Assembly (NCBI GenBank): GCA_039680175.1
Contig: JBDKTO010000074.1
Location: 165,724 to 229,723 of the forward strand
DNA: 64,000 nt
DNA from: Veillonellales bacterium
Lineage (GTDB): Bacteria > Bacillota > Negativicutes > JAAYSF01
Reading direction: 5' to 3'
Shown here: one piece after another, positions 23,601 to 32,766 of the stretch
How positions within the stretch are numbered: position 1 is the first letter of the stretch
Layout of the letters: every line of letters begins with the position of its first letter
Made by a program: the position numbers and the translations under genes
Notes under the pieces: generated by a model
The model's input: the letters and a program-made list of their open reading frames with translations, nothing else
The model's database searches: none
What the model was told of the DNA's origin: nothing

Positions 23601-25601
23601 TTAAATCTTTTGCTTAAAGCTGACATAGTAAGAACGGCCAGGCATGGGGTAGCCGATTTCTTCCACGTATTGCCGGTCGAAGATATTATCCACATAAAAA
23701 CTGACTGAGCGCTGTTCGTCCAGCTGACGCGTCAGGGAGAAGTTGTGAATGGTATAGCCGCCTAAATTCTTGACCGTGCCGGAAGTGCTGTCGCTCTGCT
23801 TGCCGGCAAAACTAACCGTATATTCGGCCTGCCAGGGCTTGGCGTCATACAGGTATGATAAATTGGCTTTATGATGAGGACGGTAATCTAGATCTTTATC
23901 ATTTTGGGTGGCATGCTCGTTGGTGTAGTTCAGGATCAGACTATTATGGGCATCCAGTTTGATGTCATTTTCCCATTCTGCCCCCCAGATTTTAGCCTGA
24001 TCAATGTTGTAGCAATAGTAAGGGTAATTGTGGGCAAAGTTGATATAGTCATTGATGTCCTGATAGTAAAAGGTCAGCTTGCTGGTGTAGTTGCCGCTAA
24101 AGCGGTGCTGACTGCCGATTTCATAGCTGTAGCCGGATTCCGGTTTTAATCCATGATGATAGCCGGGATTAGGACCGGCCCAACTGGCTGCTGTATTGTA
24201 ATTTTGCGCCCACCAGTAAAACTCAGCCATGGAAGGAGATCGCCACAGGCGGTTGACAGACAGAAATGTGGTAGTATCTTTATTATTACGGAAAGAAAAG
24301 TTGAATTTAGGCGATAAACTGTTGTACTTTTGGTCGGTTACAAAATTATCCGCATGCTGGGTGTCATCTTTGCTGCCGTCAAATTGGTCATAGCGAAGAC
24401 CAACATAACCGGTCCAGCGTTTATCAAGCTGCCAGGTGTCATCTATATAGGCACCAAATAAATTGATTTTTTGCGACGGATAAATATCCGACCCATTAAC
24501 CGGACGTGTATCATACCAGCCATAGCCGTAACGCAGTTGTTTGTATTCCAGGCCATAGCCATATTTGGAACCGTTGACTGTTTTATCGCCGCTGAATTTA
24601 AAGCTATCCGATTTATCACTGATAATGGTTCGGTCTAATGTAACGGCACCGGCTTGATTTTTAATGATTTCATGGCGCCGTTCGTCATTGCGCCAATAGG
24701 CCAGAGCCCATTGGCCGTCTGTTGTCTGGTGATGATAGGTAAAGTCGTAGTAATTGTTCGTTTTGTCCCAATAAGAGCCGGGATACAAATTGATTCCTTG
24801 TATTCCCGGAGAGATCCCGTCACCAGAACTGACCGGATAGGAAGGATCATAATTGGCAGAACCGGGAGTATTGGCAATAATATAACCCCGGCGGCTTTTC
24901 GTATGGTTTACGCCGAATTCCAGATTGTCTTTTGCGGTTACATCGTAGTTCAGCCGCAGGCCGTACTGATCGGCGTCGTAGTCGTTATTCCGCAGATAAG
25001 CATCGGCGCCGGTTTTATCCGTGGTGATTTGATAATGCAGCTTGTCGACATTGCCGTTGTACTGGAACATATAGTCATAGCGGCCGTTGCTGCCGCCGAG
25101 AATATTGATTTCTCCTCCGTCGGCACCTTTGCTTTTGGTGATAATATTAATGGTGCCGCCCAGAGTATTGCCATCGCTGGCTAATTTGCCGCCTTTTACA
25201 ATCTGAATCTTTTCCACCGTATTCAGGGGAATGGTGGTCCAGTCAATATACTGGCCGCCCATGACGCCGGCGGTATTAATTGGACGACCGTTCAGCATGA
25301 CCGTAAAGCGGCGGGCGTCATAGCCCCGCAATTTTACGGTGCCGTCCTGGTTGTCGCCGGCAATGGAGCGCTCCTGAATATCGATTCCGGCGGAAAATCG
25401 CAATATTTCGGGAATCGTGGATGCTTTCCCCGGACTGACAACTTTTACATTTACTGTGCTGCTATCCACCGGTGTCTGATAAGAATCGGCCTGAATGACA
25501 ATTTCTTCAAAATTAAAACTGGGAGTTTCTTCGGCGAAAGCTGTCGGGGAACTTACCAGCAACCCGGCAAGTATGGCAGCCCGCAATAAGTGTTTGCGCA
25601 T
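23601..25601 (-). CDS. TonB-dependent outer-membrane receptor (minus-strand operon)
   Basis: 666 residues from ATG 25601 (AAGGAG about 10 bases before; TTG 25607 is a second choice). Signal peptide about 1-25 (ends AFAEE), TonB box-like EEIVIQADS, plug (STIPEILRFSAGIDIQER to LGGTINIITKS), then barrel to a terminal SYYVSFKQKI, which lacks the usual final aromatic residue but keeps F at -4. A histidine pair occurs in NPGYHHGLKPE, the place of the NPxLKP box. Divergent from larB and regulated by its own leader hairpin. Likely ligand: a vitamin, corrinoid or metal chelate; unknown. Confidence 0.88.
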   Translation of the reverse strand: MRKHLLRAAILAGLLVSSPTAFAEETPSFNFEEIVIQADSYQTPVDSSTVNVKVVSPGKASTIPEILRFSAGIDIQERSIAGDNQDGTVKLRGYDARRFTVMLNGRPINTAGVMGGQYIDWTTIPLNTVEKIQIVKGGKLASDGNTLGGTINIITKSKGADGGEINILGGSNGRYDYMFQYNGNVDKLHYQITTDKTGADAYLRNNDYDADQYGLRLNYDVTAKDNLEFGVNHTKSRRGYIIANTPGSANYDPSYPVSSGDGISPGIQGINLYPGSYWDKTNNYYDFTYHHQTTDGQWALAYWRNDERRHEIIKNQAGAVTLDRTIISDKSDSFKFSGDKTVNGSKYGYGLEYKQLRYGYGWYDTRPVNGSDIYPSQKINLFGAYIDDTWQLDKRWTGYVGLRYDQFDGSKDDTQHADNFVTDQKYNSLSPKFNFSFRNNKDTTTFLSVNRLWRSPSMAEFYWWAQNYNTAASWAGPNPGYHHGLKPESGYSYEIGSQHRFSGNYTSKLTFYYQDINDYINFAHNYPYYCYNIDQAKIWGAEWENDIKLDAHNSLILNYTNEHATQNDKDLDYRPHHKANLSYLYDAKPWQAEYTVSFAGKQSDSTSGTVKNLGGYTIHNFSLTRQLDEQRSVSFYVDNIFDRQYVEEIGYPMPGRSYYVSFKQKI

Positions 25602-25886
25602 AGACAAAATTCTCCTTATACTGTATTTTTACAAAACAAAAAAAGCTATGCAAACGAGAGCCCGTTTAATAGCTTTACACTTCATGTGCATGATTCGCAA
25701 TCTTCATGATTGCATTATTTTATATAATAATTCAAGCAGCTAAGGGAAAATCCTTTTTACAGCTACAAAATTGAAAAGACAACAGGATTTTTCATTTTTA
25801 TGTAAAATATTATAAAAGGACAGAAGAGAGAGGGAAAATTTACTTAAGCGAAACTTAATTGGATATATTATTTTAGGGAGGATACT
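25602..25886. other. Divergent regulatory region between the TonB operon and larB
   Basis: 285 bases without a gene. It holds the minus-strand attenuator (25638-25676) and the ATTATT-N6-AATAAT repeat at about 25713-25730. An inverted repeat AAAATCCT/AGGATTTT (25747-25754 and 25784-25791) with a 29-base spacer lies in the middle. GGGAGG precedes larB. AT-rich stretches could supply promoters for both sides, but no clear -35/-10 pair could be chosen. Confidence 0.5.
25638..25676 (-). terminator. Leader attenuator hairpin before the minus-strand TonB receptor gene
   Basis: On the minus strand: AAAGCTAT, AAACG, a short loop, CGTTT, ATAGCTTT, then a run of T. It lies 37-75 bases upstream of the receptor start and downstream of nothing transcribed on this strand, so it is an attenuator. 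Just upstream is a GCAATC/GATTGC hairpin, and an ATTATT-N6-AATAAT inverted repeat lies in the promoter zone. The layout (leader then terminator) resembles 377-553 although the sequence differs. Confidence 0.65.
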
Positions 25887-26639
25887 ATGGATATTGACCA
25901 CGTAACAAAAATATTAGAAGATTACCGTTCCGGTAGTCTGGCTTTAGATGCAGCAGTCGACAAGCTAAAATTATTACCGTATGAGGATTTACAGTTTGCC
26001 AAAATTGATCATCATCGCATGATTCGCCAAGGTTTTCCGGAAGTAGTCTTTTGTCAGGGGAAAACCATTGATCAAGTAGCTCAGATTATGAACCATCTGG
26101 CTACACAAAATAAAAATTGTTTGGCCACTCGGGCGACTCATGAAATGTATGAAGCAGTGCTAAAAACGATTCCTGATGCCCAATATTATGAACTCGCTCG
26201 TTTAATTCTCGTACAGCGGGAAAAACTGAACATGAATGAGGAACGGGTTATTCTTGTTATGACCGCCGGTACCAGTGACATTCCGGTAGCGGAAGAGGCG
26301 GCTATTACTGCTGAAATAATGGGAAATAAAGTAAAACGGGTTTATGACGTAGGAGTGGCGGGAATTCATCGCTTATTGGCACAGCAGGAAATTATGCAGC
26401 AAGCCAATGTGCTGATTGTTGTAGCCGGCATGGAAGGTGCTCTGGCAAGCGTTGTCGGCGGCATGGTGGCAAAACCGGTGATTGCCGTTCCCACCAGTGT
26501 TGGTTACGGAGCAAATTTCGGCGGATTATCAGCACTGCTAAGCATGTTAAACAGCTGCGCCGCCGGCATTGCCGTTGTTAATATTGACAATGGCTTTGGC
26601 GCCGGGCGTCTGGCCAGCATAATAAATGGAATGAGGTAA
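25887..26639 (+). CDS. larB: LarB, pyridinium-3,5-biscarboxylate mononucleotide synthase
   Basis: 250 residues. LarB carboxylates and hydrolyses nicotinic acid adenine dinucleotide to start the nickel-pincer nucleotide cofactor of lactate racemase and relatives. The C-terminal half is the PurE-like domain: VILVMTAGTSDIPVAEEAAITAEIMG, then GVAGIHRL and VAGMEGALASVVGGMVAKPVIAVPTSVGYGANFGG. The N-terminal ~110 residues show FCQGKTIDQVAQIM and ATRATHEMYE. Start ATG 25887 follows GGGAGG. It runs into larC with a 7-base gap. larE and larA are not in the window. Confidence 0.93.
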   Translation: MDIDHVTKILEDYRSGSLALDAAVDKLKLLPYEDLQFAKIDHHRMIRQGFPEVVFCQGKTIDQVAQIMNHLATQNKNCLATRATHEMYEAVLKTIPDAQYYELARLILVQREKLNMNEERVILVMTAGTSDIPVAEEAAITAEIMGNKVKRVYDVGVAGIHRLLAQQEIMQQANVLIVVAGMEGALASVVGGMVAKPVIAVPTSVGYGANFGGLSALLSMLNSCAAGIAVVNIDNGFGAGRLASIINGMR

Positions 26640-26646
26640 TAAATTA

Positions 26647-27822
26647 ATGCGTGCACTCTATTTGGACTGTTTTGCCGGGATTAGCGGTAATATGCTGCTG
26701 GGATCTTTACTTGACGTTGGTGTGCCGGAAAATTATTTACGCAGCGAATTGGCAAAACTTCAGTTAACAGGGTATGATTTAGTGATTCAACGAGTGGAAA
26801 AATCGGGTATCAGTGCAAATTATGTTGATGTTCAATTAGCTCATCATCACCATTATCACCGTCATCTGCCAGACATTATCGACATTATTGACAATTCTTC
26901 CCTGGAACTAACGATCAAAGAAAATAGCAAAAAAATCTTTCTGCGATTGGCAGAAGCAGAAGCAAAAGTTCATGGTACCGGCATTGATCACATCCACTTT
27001 CATGAAGTGGGAGCGGTTGACGCCATTATCGATATCGTAGGAACGATGATAGGGTTTCATTATTTGGGCATTGAAAAAATTTATGTCTCAAAACTCCAGG
27101 TTGGCAGCGGGTTTATTCAGTGCAGCCATGGCATGATGCCTGTTCCGGCACCCGCTACAGCAGAACTTCTAAAAAAGGTTCCTTATTATGCCGGCAAGAT
27201 TGAAAAAGAACTGGTAACCCCTACCGGCGCAGCGATTATTACTGCTCTAGATTCCGAATTTGGTCTTATGCCTGAACAATTTTCTACCGATGCCATTGGC
27301 TACGGCGCCGGTACCTGGGAGTTGGACATTCCCAATGTGCTGCGAATGCACTACGGGACGATGCAGCAGCAAGCAAGTAATGAAGTAATGATTGTCGAAG
27401 CGAATATTGATGATTTAAATCCGCAAATTTATGGTTTTGTAATGGATAAGCTATTTGCGGCCGGTGCTCTGGATGTATGGATGACCCCGGTCATTATGAA
27501 AAAAAGCCGTCCGGCAGTCTTGTTTTCCGTTATGATACAGAGTCATCAATTACCTGCAGTTACCGAATTATTATTTCGTGAAACGTCTACCATTGGGATT
27601 CGTTATTCCCAGGTGGCGCGAACTACGGCATTCCGTGAAGTGGTGAGTGTTGAATCTCCCTGGGGTTTGGTACGGGCAAAAGTAAGTCGCTATCAAGGAC
27701 GTATTTGTAATATTACACCGGAATATGAAGATTGTAAAAAGGTTGCGGAAACTCATCAGATCGCTTTAAAAAAAGTTCAACAAATCATTTTAGAAAGAGC
27801 GCATGCTGAATACGCTCAATAA
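26647..27822 (+). CDS. larC: LarC, nickel-pincer cofactor nickel insertase
   Basis: 391 residues in one uninterrupted frame. LarC inserts nickel into the dithiocarboxylated pyridinium nucleotide at the cost of CTP. Family marks: LYLDCFAGISGNMLLGSLLDVG at the start, a histidine cluster (HHHHYHRH, residues 66-73) suited to hold nickel, HFHEVGAVDAIIDIVG, and EANIDDLNPQIYGFVMDKLF in the C-terminal domain. In Lactobacillus plantarum the gene needs a programmed frameshift (larC1/larC2); here no shift is needed. The nickel-type importer at 673-6700 could supply its metal. Confidence 0.93.
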   Translation: MRALYLDCFAGISGNMLLGSLLDVGVPENYLRSELAKLQLTGYDLVIQRVEKSGISANYVDVQLAHHHHYHRHLPDIIDIIDNSSLELTIKENSKKIFLRLAEAEAKVHGTGIDHIHFHEVGAVDAIIDIVGTMIGFHYLGIEKIYVSKLQVGSGFIQCSHGMMPVPAPATAELLKKVPYYAGKIEKELVTPTGAAIITALDSEFGLMPEQFSTDAIGYGAGTWELDIPNVLRMHYGTMQQQASNEVMIVEANIDDLNPQIYGFVMDKLFAAGALDVWMTPVIMKKSRPAVLFSVMIQSHQLPAVTELLFRETSTIGIRYSQVARTTAFREVVSVESPWGLVRAKVSRYQGRICNITPEYEDCKKVAETHQIALKKVQQIILERAHAEYAQ

Positions 27823-27923
27823 CTTCACCGTACTATTGGTCATAGCATACTTGGGGAAGCAAGCAGAACAATCGTCTGTCATTGATTTAGGGAAAGCGTT
27901 TGCTGGGGAAAGAGAGGATTGTT

Positions 27924-28997
27924 ATGTCCAATTATAAAAGTATACGTGTCCCAATTAACCATGTAATTCCTGGGATGGAACTCGCCAAGCCGGTTCTTAC
28001 CGACGAGGGAAAGATTGCTCTAAGTGAGGGAACTTACCTGAATGCCGGATTAATCATCCGGCTTAAGCATTGGGGAATTATGAGTTTGGATATTCGCGAA
28101 CTGGCTCCGGACGATGCTGAAGAGCGGAACAAGCCTTCACATTCTCAACAAAAGTTTTATTCGGATTACGATAAAACGGTGGATACGGTCAAAAAAAGTT
28201 TTCAACTTATTCGTGATTCCAACACGGTTCCATTTGAAGAATGCCAGAAATTAGTTGATAAAGACATGGAACTGATTCTCGAATCGCCAGGTGTTATCAA
28301 TCATTTACATATGGTCAACAGGCAGGGGGACGAGTATACTTTTCACCATTCTGTAAATGTCGCGGTTGTTGCCGGTGTATTAGGCAAGTGGCTTGAATAT
28401 GACCAGAATGAAATCAATAATTTAATGCTTGCCGGTCTTCTGCATGATATAGGAAAAGTCAAAGTCCCTTTAAAAATTGTGAATAAGCCGGCCAAGCTGT
28501 CCGTAGCGGAAATGGAAATCATGAAACAGCATACCATATACGGTTACCGGTTAATCAGAGATATTCCCAATATTTCACAGAAATTGCTGCTTGCTGTTTT
28601 ACAGCATCATGAGCGTATGGACGGCTGTGGCTATCCCTTCCAAATAAAAGGTGACCGCATTCATCCTTATGCAAGAATTATTGCCATTGCCGATATGTAT
28701 GATGCAATGACCTCCGATCGGGTTTATCAGCCTAAAACCACGCCATTTACCGTGGTTGAAATGATTGTCAAGGAAATGTTTAATAAACTTGATCCGGCGA
28801 TCTGTACAATTTTTTTAAATAATGTCCGTGACTATTTTATCGGCAATGTGGTTCAATTAAGCGATGGCCGTGAGGCGGAAGTAGTATACGTGGGACAATT
28901 CGTCGCTTCAAGACCTGTTGTGCGAACCCAGGCAGGGGAATTTATTGATTTAGAGAAGCGTAAAGAGCTTTCAGTGGTAAAGCTGATAGAAGCGTAA
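27924..28997 (+). CDS. HD-GYP domain protein, probable cyclic di-GMP phosphodiesterase
   Basis: 357 residues from ATG 27924 (GAGAGG upstream). The N-terminal ~125 residues form the small domain often found before HD-GYP (RVPINHVIPGMELAKPVLTDEGKIALSEGTYLN). The HD-GYP domain follows: GLLHDIGKVKVP (metal-binding HD), HTIYGYRLI, then HHERMDGCGYP (from His228) as the diagnostic HHE..GYP block, and ADMYDAMTSDR. Such enzymes hydrolyse cyclic di-GMP in the cytoplasm. No membrane segment is seen. Upstream 101 bases hold no visible hairpin. Confidence 0.9.
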   Translation: MSNYKSIRVPINHVIPGMELAKPVLTDEGKIALSEGTYLNAGLIIRLKHWGIMSLDIRELAPDDAEERNKPSHSQQKFYSDYDKTVDTVKKSFQLIRDSNTVPFEECQKLVDKDMELILESPGVINHLHMVNRQGDEYTFHHSVNVAVVAGVLGKWLEYDQNEINNLMLAGLLHDIGKVKVPLKIVNKPAKLSVAEMEIMKQHTIYGYRLIRDIPNISQKLLLAVLQHHERMDGCGYPFQIKGDRIHPYARIIAIADMYDAMTSDRVYQPKTTPFTVVEMIVKEMFNKLDPAICTIFLNNVRDYFIGNVVQLSDGREAEVVYVGQFVASRPVVRTQAGEFIDLEKRKELSVVKLIEA

Positions 28998-29046
28998 GCC
29001 TGCCGGCAGCATAAAGCCAATTTCATGCATACTTGGGGTGACAAAG

Positions 29047-29835
29047 GTGAAAGATGTCCAAAATCGATGGGATGAACGGGGTATAGCCATTCAAAAGGTA
29101 GGGGTCAGTGATGTACATCTGCCTTTTTTCATAAAAACAAAAGATGGATCTTTTCAGTCTGTATTGGCAAAAATAATCCTTACTGTAGAATTGCCGCAAC
29201 AGTATAAAGGAACTCATATGAGTCGTTTTATTGAAATATTAAGTGAATGGAGTCAAAAACCGGTTTCCGGCCACGAAATGGGATGCATTCTGGCAGATAC
29301 GATCAGCCGGCTGAATGCCAAACGGGCTCATTTGGATATCGGTTTTAAATACTTTATCGAAAAAGCGGCACCGGTCAGCGGCCTGACAAGCATGTTGGAT
29401 TTTGACTGCCTGTTTTCTGCCAGTTTGGCAAAAGACGAGCCGCTGGACTTTGTCCTGGGTGTGGCCGCTCCGTTTACCTCTTTATGCCCGTGCAGCAAGG
29501 AAATATCCAAATACGGGGCTCATAATCAGCGCGGCCTGATGAAGGTAAAACTGAAGCAGCGTCATGGCCACTTTATTTGGATAGAGGATTTAGCGGCGCT
29601 GATGGAAACCCAGGGAAGTTGTCCCGTCTATTCGCTATTGAAACGGGAGGACGAAAAATACGTAACAGAGCGGGCCTATGAGAATCCAAAGTTTGTTGAA
29701 GATATCCTGCGTGATTTAGTATTGGCTTTACGGCAAATACAAGGTATTCAATGGTTCGAAGTGGAATGCGAAAATTACGAATCCATTCACAATCATAGTG
29801 CATATGCGCAGCATGAAGAATTTGTCGGACGTTAA
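29047..29835 (+). CDS. folE2: GTP cyclohydrolase FolE2
   Basis: About 262 residues. FolE2 (COG1469) converts GTP to 7,8-dihydroneopterin triphosphate for folate or queuosine-type pathways and works with metals other than zinc. Signatures are DVHLPFFIKTKDG, SRFIEILSEW, and the active-site region PFTSLCPCSKEISKYGAHNQRG with its conserved cysteines and histidine. The start is GTG 29047, spaced from GGGGTG; the GTG at 29038 (3 codons earlier) is the alternative. It stands alone between an HD-GYP gene and a DNA methyltransferase gene. Confidence 0.92.
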   Translation: MKDVQNRWDERGIAIQKVGVSDVHLPFFIKTKDGSFQSVLAKIILTVELPQQYKGTHMSRFIEILSEWSQKPVSGHEMGCILADTISRLNAKRAHLDIGFKYFIEKAAPVSGLTSMLDFDCLFSASLAKDEPLDFVLGVAAPFTSLCPCSKEISKYGAHNQRGLMKVKLKQRHGHFIWIEDLAALMETQGSCPVYSLLKREDEKYVTERAYENPKFVEDILRDLVLALRQIQGIQWFEVECENYESIHNHSAYAQHEEFVGR

Positions 29836-29854
29836 AGCGAGGAATTACGCTTAA

Positions 29855-31807
29855 ATGAACTGGAAAAAATTTACGGATGAATGCCGTACCGTTGGTAAGT
29901 GGCTTGATGAAAATTACGGTCATACTCAGAAGCAGATAGTAATGCTGATGAAGATTTTAGCTGCCATTTTGCTGGAGGAAAAACAACCTGAAAAACTTGT
30001 CGGCTGGGCTGTATCCTCTCAGCCGCTGCGTAAAATTACTCAGCTGAGCAGCGGCCAAATCCATTCTATTGCGCCGCTGCCGGATACTATTTCTGAACTC
30101 ATTTCACGCTGGGTCTGCCTTTTACCACGGGATTCCGGCATACTGGGCACTGTCTACGAAGAACTTGCCTCCGGCTGCCGTTTTCGTGGTTTATATTATA
30201 CGCCTGCCGCTGCCGTTGCTTTTATTCTCAAACATACTTTGGAGCAAGAGGATATCGTTGCCCGGCCCAGGATACGGATTTTAGACCCGGCATGTGGCTG
30301 CGGCAGCTTTTTGCTGCAAGCGTATGGGATTTTATTTACTAAATTTAAATGCTCTCGTCAAATGCTGCAAGAGAAATATCCGGAGGAAGATTGGTCCGAT
30401 AGTGGGATTCACCGTCATATTTTGCAATATAATTTGTGGGGAGCCGATATTGATGAGGTGGCGGCTGATATAACTGCCGCAGGTCTTGCCTTACAGTGTC
30501 CGGATAGCAATGCGGCCGCAATGCCGCCCCATATTATTGCCTATGACAGTTTAAAACGCCCGGCAAAAGCAGATACTCCGGAATTCTTGCGTAAATTTTG
30601 GTTTTCCAGTTATGATTATGTAATTGGCAATCCTCCTTATTTATCCTTTGGGCTGCGTGGCGCTCGACGCCTGGACAGTCAATATGGAGATTATCTTCGG
30701 CAGGCGTATCCCGAATCGGCCCAATATAAGTTAAGTTATTATGTTCTTTTTTTACAACGCGGTATTGAGATGCTGGCAGAGAAGGGAAAATTGGGATTTA
30801 TTATACCTGACAGTTTTCTTTTAGGCCGCTATTATTCTAAAATCAGGCATTATATATTGGAACATACAACCATTGATTTAATTGCGCATATTTCTTCCGC
30901 TGTATTTAAACGTGCGGCCGTCGGGTATTTAGCCATTTGTGTTTTTACCAAGTGCTCTGAAGCAAGGGAACTTTCAAAACAAAACCAGCTGGCGATCTAT
31001 CAAATCAATCGGCAGTCAGGGTTTGAAAAAGTAAAACCGGTGTGCCAATATCATCAAAGCTATTTCTCCCAGCTTCCTTATGACCGGTTTCGTATTTTTT
31101 TTAATTTGAAAACAAAACAGTTAATTGATCGTTTCGATAAACTGGGTCTGCCGCTAAAAAATTTTGCTGACGGGCATACGGGAATTCGTTCCTTGTCTCA
31201 GCAAAAAGAAATTATTGCAACGGCACCGCAGGAAGACGCATCCTGGCAGCGTGGATTGGTTTCCGGCAGGGAGGTTAACCGTTTTAGTGTGGATTATCAG
31301 CATCACTGGCTTCATATCGCCCCGGAACTGCTATACAAGGGCGGCTGGAAAAAGGAAATCATCCAGCAAAGGAAAATACTAATACGTCAAACCGGCTACA
31401 TGCTGATTGCCGGTATTGATAATAAGGGCCTTTATCACTTGAACAATATTCATAGTTTTGTTTTAAACCAGCAAACGGTTACATTGGATTATTTGCTGCT
31501 GCTGCTAAATTCTAAGCTGCTGTCCTTTTATTATCATGCGGTTACAATGGAATATGGCCGGGCGATGGCACAAACAGACATTGAAGCCTTGGAACTGCTG
31601 CCGGTAATCGTTAACCGGGATATTAACCGGCAAGCACCGGAATTGGTGCAAATCATGGAAAATTTGACGATAAAAAGCCGTTCAAAGGATAGTTCATCAC
31701 AACAGAAAGCCGCTGCCTTTGACGATTATCTCAATCAAATCGTTTACCGCATTTACGGCTTAACCGATCAGGATATTGAATATGTGGAAGAATGCGAAGG
31801 AAACTAA
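29855..31807 (+). CDS. Orphan N6-adenine DNA methyltransferase (Eco57I/TaqI-like)
   Basis: 650 residues. Helical N-terminal segment (1-110), then FRGLYYTPAAAVAFIL, SAM motif I DPACGCGSF (from residue 144), catalytic NPPY (259-262) and a C-terminal target-recognition half with LLLLNSKLLSFYYHAVTMEYGRA, as in TaqI-type enzymes. It methylates adenine N6 in an unknown DNA motif. No restriction endonuclease gene is next to it and no nuclease motif is seen in the chain, so it may be a solitary epigenetic enzyme or have lost its partner. Starts 19 bases after folE2, weak ribosome site. Confidence 0.8.
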   Translation: MNWKKFTDECRTVGKWLDENYGHTQKQIVMLMKILAAILLEEKQPEKLVGWAVSSQPLRKITQLSSGQIHSIAPLPDTISELISRWVCLLPRDSGILGTVYEELASGCRFRGLYYTPAAAVAFILKHTLEQEDIVARPRIRILDPACGCGSFLLQAYGILFTKFKCSRQMLQEKYPEEDWSDSGIHRHILQYNLWGADIDEVAADITAAGLALQCPDSNAAAMPPHIIAYDSLKRPAKADTPEFLRKFWFSSYDYVIGNPPYLSFGLRGARRLDSQYGDYLRQAYPESAQYKLSYYVLFLQRGIEMLAEKGKLGFIIPDSFLLGRYYSKIRHYILEHTTIDLIAHISSAVFKRAAVGYLAICVFTKCSEARELSKQNQLAIYQINRQSGFEKVKPVCQYHQSYFSQLPYDRFRIFFNLKTKQLIDRFDKLGLPLKNFADGHTGIRSLSQQKEIIATAPQEDASWQRGLVSGREVNRFSVDYQHHWLHIAPELLYKGGWKKEIIQQRKILIRQTGYMLIAGIDNKGLYHLNNIHSFVLNQQTVTLDYLLLLLNSKLLSFYYHAVTMEYGRAMAQTDIEALELLPVIVNRDINRQAPELVQIMENLTIKSRSKDSSSQQKAAAFDDYLNQIVYRIYGLTDQDIEYVEECEGN

Positions 31808-31846
31808 CGGAATTATTTTTAGCAAAGTGTTGCTTTTAGGGAATAT

Positions 31847-31875
31847 TTGCCATAATTCATTCTCAACGCTATTAT
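31847..31875 (+). promoter_or_regulatory. Promoter of the envelope glycolipid operon
   Basis: TTGCCA (31847-31852), 17 bp spacer, TATTAT (31870-31875), 37 bases before hpnK. Read from sequence only. Confidence 0.55.
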
Positions 31876-31911
31876 ATATATTTAAGCTTGGCAGGGTAAG
31901 AAGGAGTTAAA

Positions 31912-32766
31912 ATGAAACAATTGATTATCAATGCTGATGATTTTGGACTGCATGAAGCGGTAAATAGAGGGATCATTGCAGGCTATACCCAAGGATGTAT
32001 TACCAGTACTTCACTTATACCGGGAGGGCAAGCGTTTGAGCAGGCAGTATCCTTAGCCAAGCAAAATCCCGGCCTGGGAGTTGGCGTACATTTAACGCTG
32101 GTAGCCGACAGGCCGGTAACAGATCCGGGACAAATTCCTTCTTTAGTGGATAGTGAGGGCAGATTTATTGAAAAATACCCGCAATTTATTTTATGCTACT
32201 TATTGGGTAAGATTTGTGATGCGGAAATTCGGCTGGAACTTTTCGCTCAGGTGCGGAAAGCTGCTGCAGCGGGAATACCGATCACCCATCTGGACAGTCA
32301 TCAGCATCTCCATGTTCTTCCCGGAATACTCCGAATTGTTATCGATCTTGCCAAGGAGTTTAATATCCGGGCCATACGCATTCCTGATGAGTCCTATTTT
32401 TTTCTTGGCGGATATCCATTTACAGCTTTTCGTCTTATTGGCCGCAGCGGACTGACTTTTTTAGCCCGGATGGCCAGAAAAAATATTATTCGCCAGGGGA
32501 TTGCCGCACCGGATCATTTTTATGGCATGCTCGCCGGCGGCAATATGCGGGAAGAATATTTGCAGAACATTATAGCCCAGTTGCCTAATGAAACTTCCGA
32601 AATCATGATGCATCCCGGGTATGATAATAATATCTTGGGGCAGGCCTATTCTTGGAATTATCACTGGCAGGAGGAATTAGCAGCTGTGAAGAGTCTTCAG
32701 ACAAAGCAGCGTCTGGAAGAAAAAAGGGTGAATTTGATTTCTTTTAAGGAGTTAGCACATGGCTAA
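31912..32766 (+). CDS. hpnK: HpnK/ChbG (YdjC)-family carbohydrate deacetylase
   Basis: 284 residues. YdjC-family enzymes remove acetyl groups from amino sugars with a divalent metal. Visible are IINADDFGLHEAVNRGI (metal-binding and catalytic Asp-Asp), GVGVHLTLV and ITHLDSHQHLHVLPGI. The C-terminal ~40 residues include EIMMHPGYDN. The HpnK name comes from hopanoid gene clusters; no other hopanoid gene is in this window, and neighbours suggest lipid A or another glycolipid. AAGGAG precedes the ATG. It overlaps the next gene by 8 bases, first gene of a five-gene unit. Confidence 0.82.
   Translation: MKQLIINADDFGLHEAVNRGIIAGYTQGCITSTSLIPGGQAFEQAVSLAKQNPGLGVGVHLTLVADRPVTDPGQIPSLVDSEGRFIEKYPQFILCYLLGKICDAEIRLELFAQVRKAAAAGIPITHLDSHQHLHVLPGILRIVIDLAKEFNIRAIRIPDESYFFLGGYPFTAFRLIGRSGLTFLARMARKNIIRQGIAAPDHFYGMLAGGNMREEYLQNIIAQLPNETSEIMMHPGYDNNILGQAYSWNYHWQEELAAVKSLQTKQRLEEKRVNLISFKELAHG

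Noticed and set aside
24654..25184. 176-codon ORF on the plus strand inside the minus-strand TonB receptor gene
   Set aside because: Antisense shadow of a well-supported receptor; low-complexity Ile/Val-rich translation and no ribosome site.
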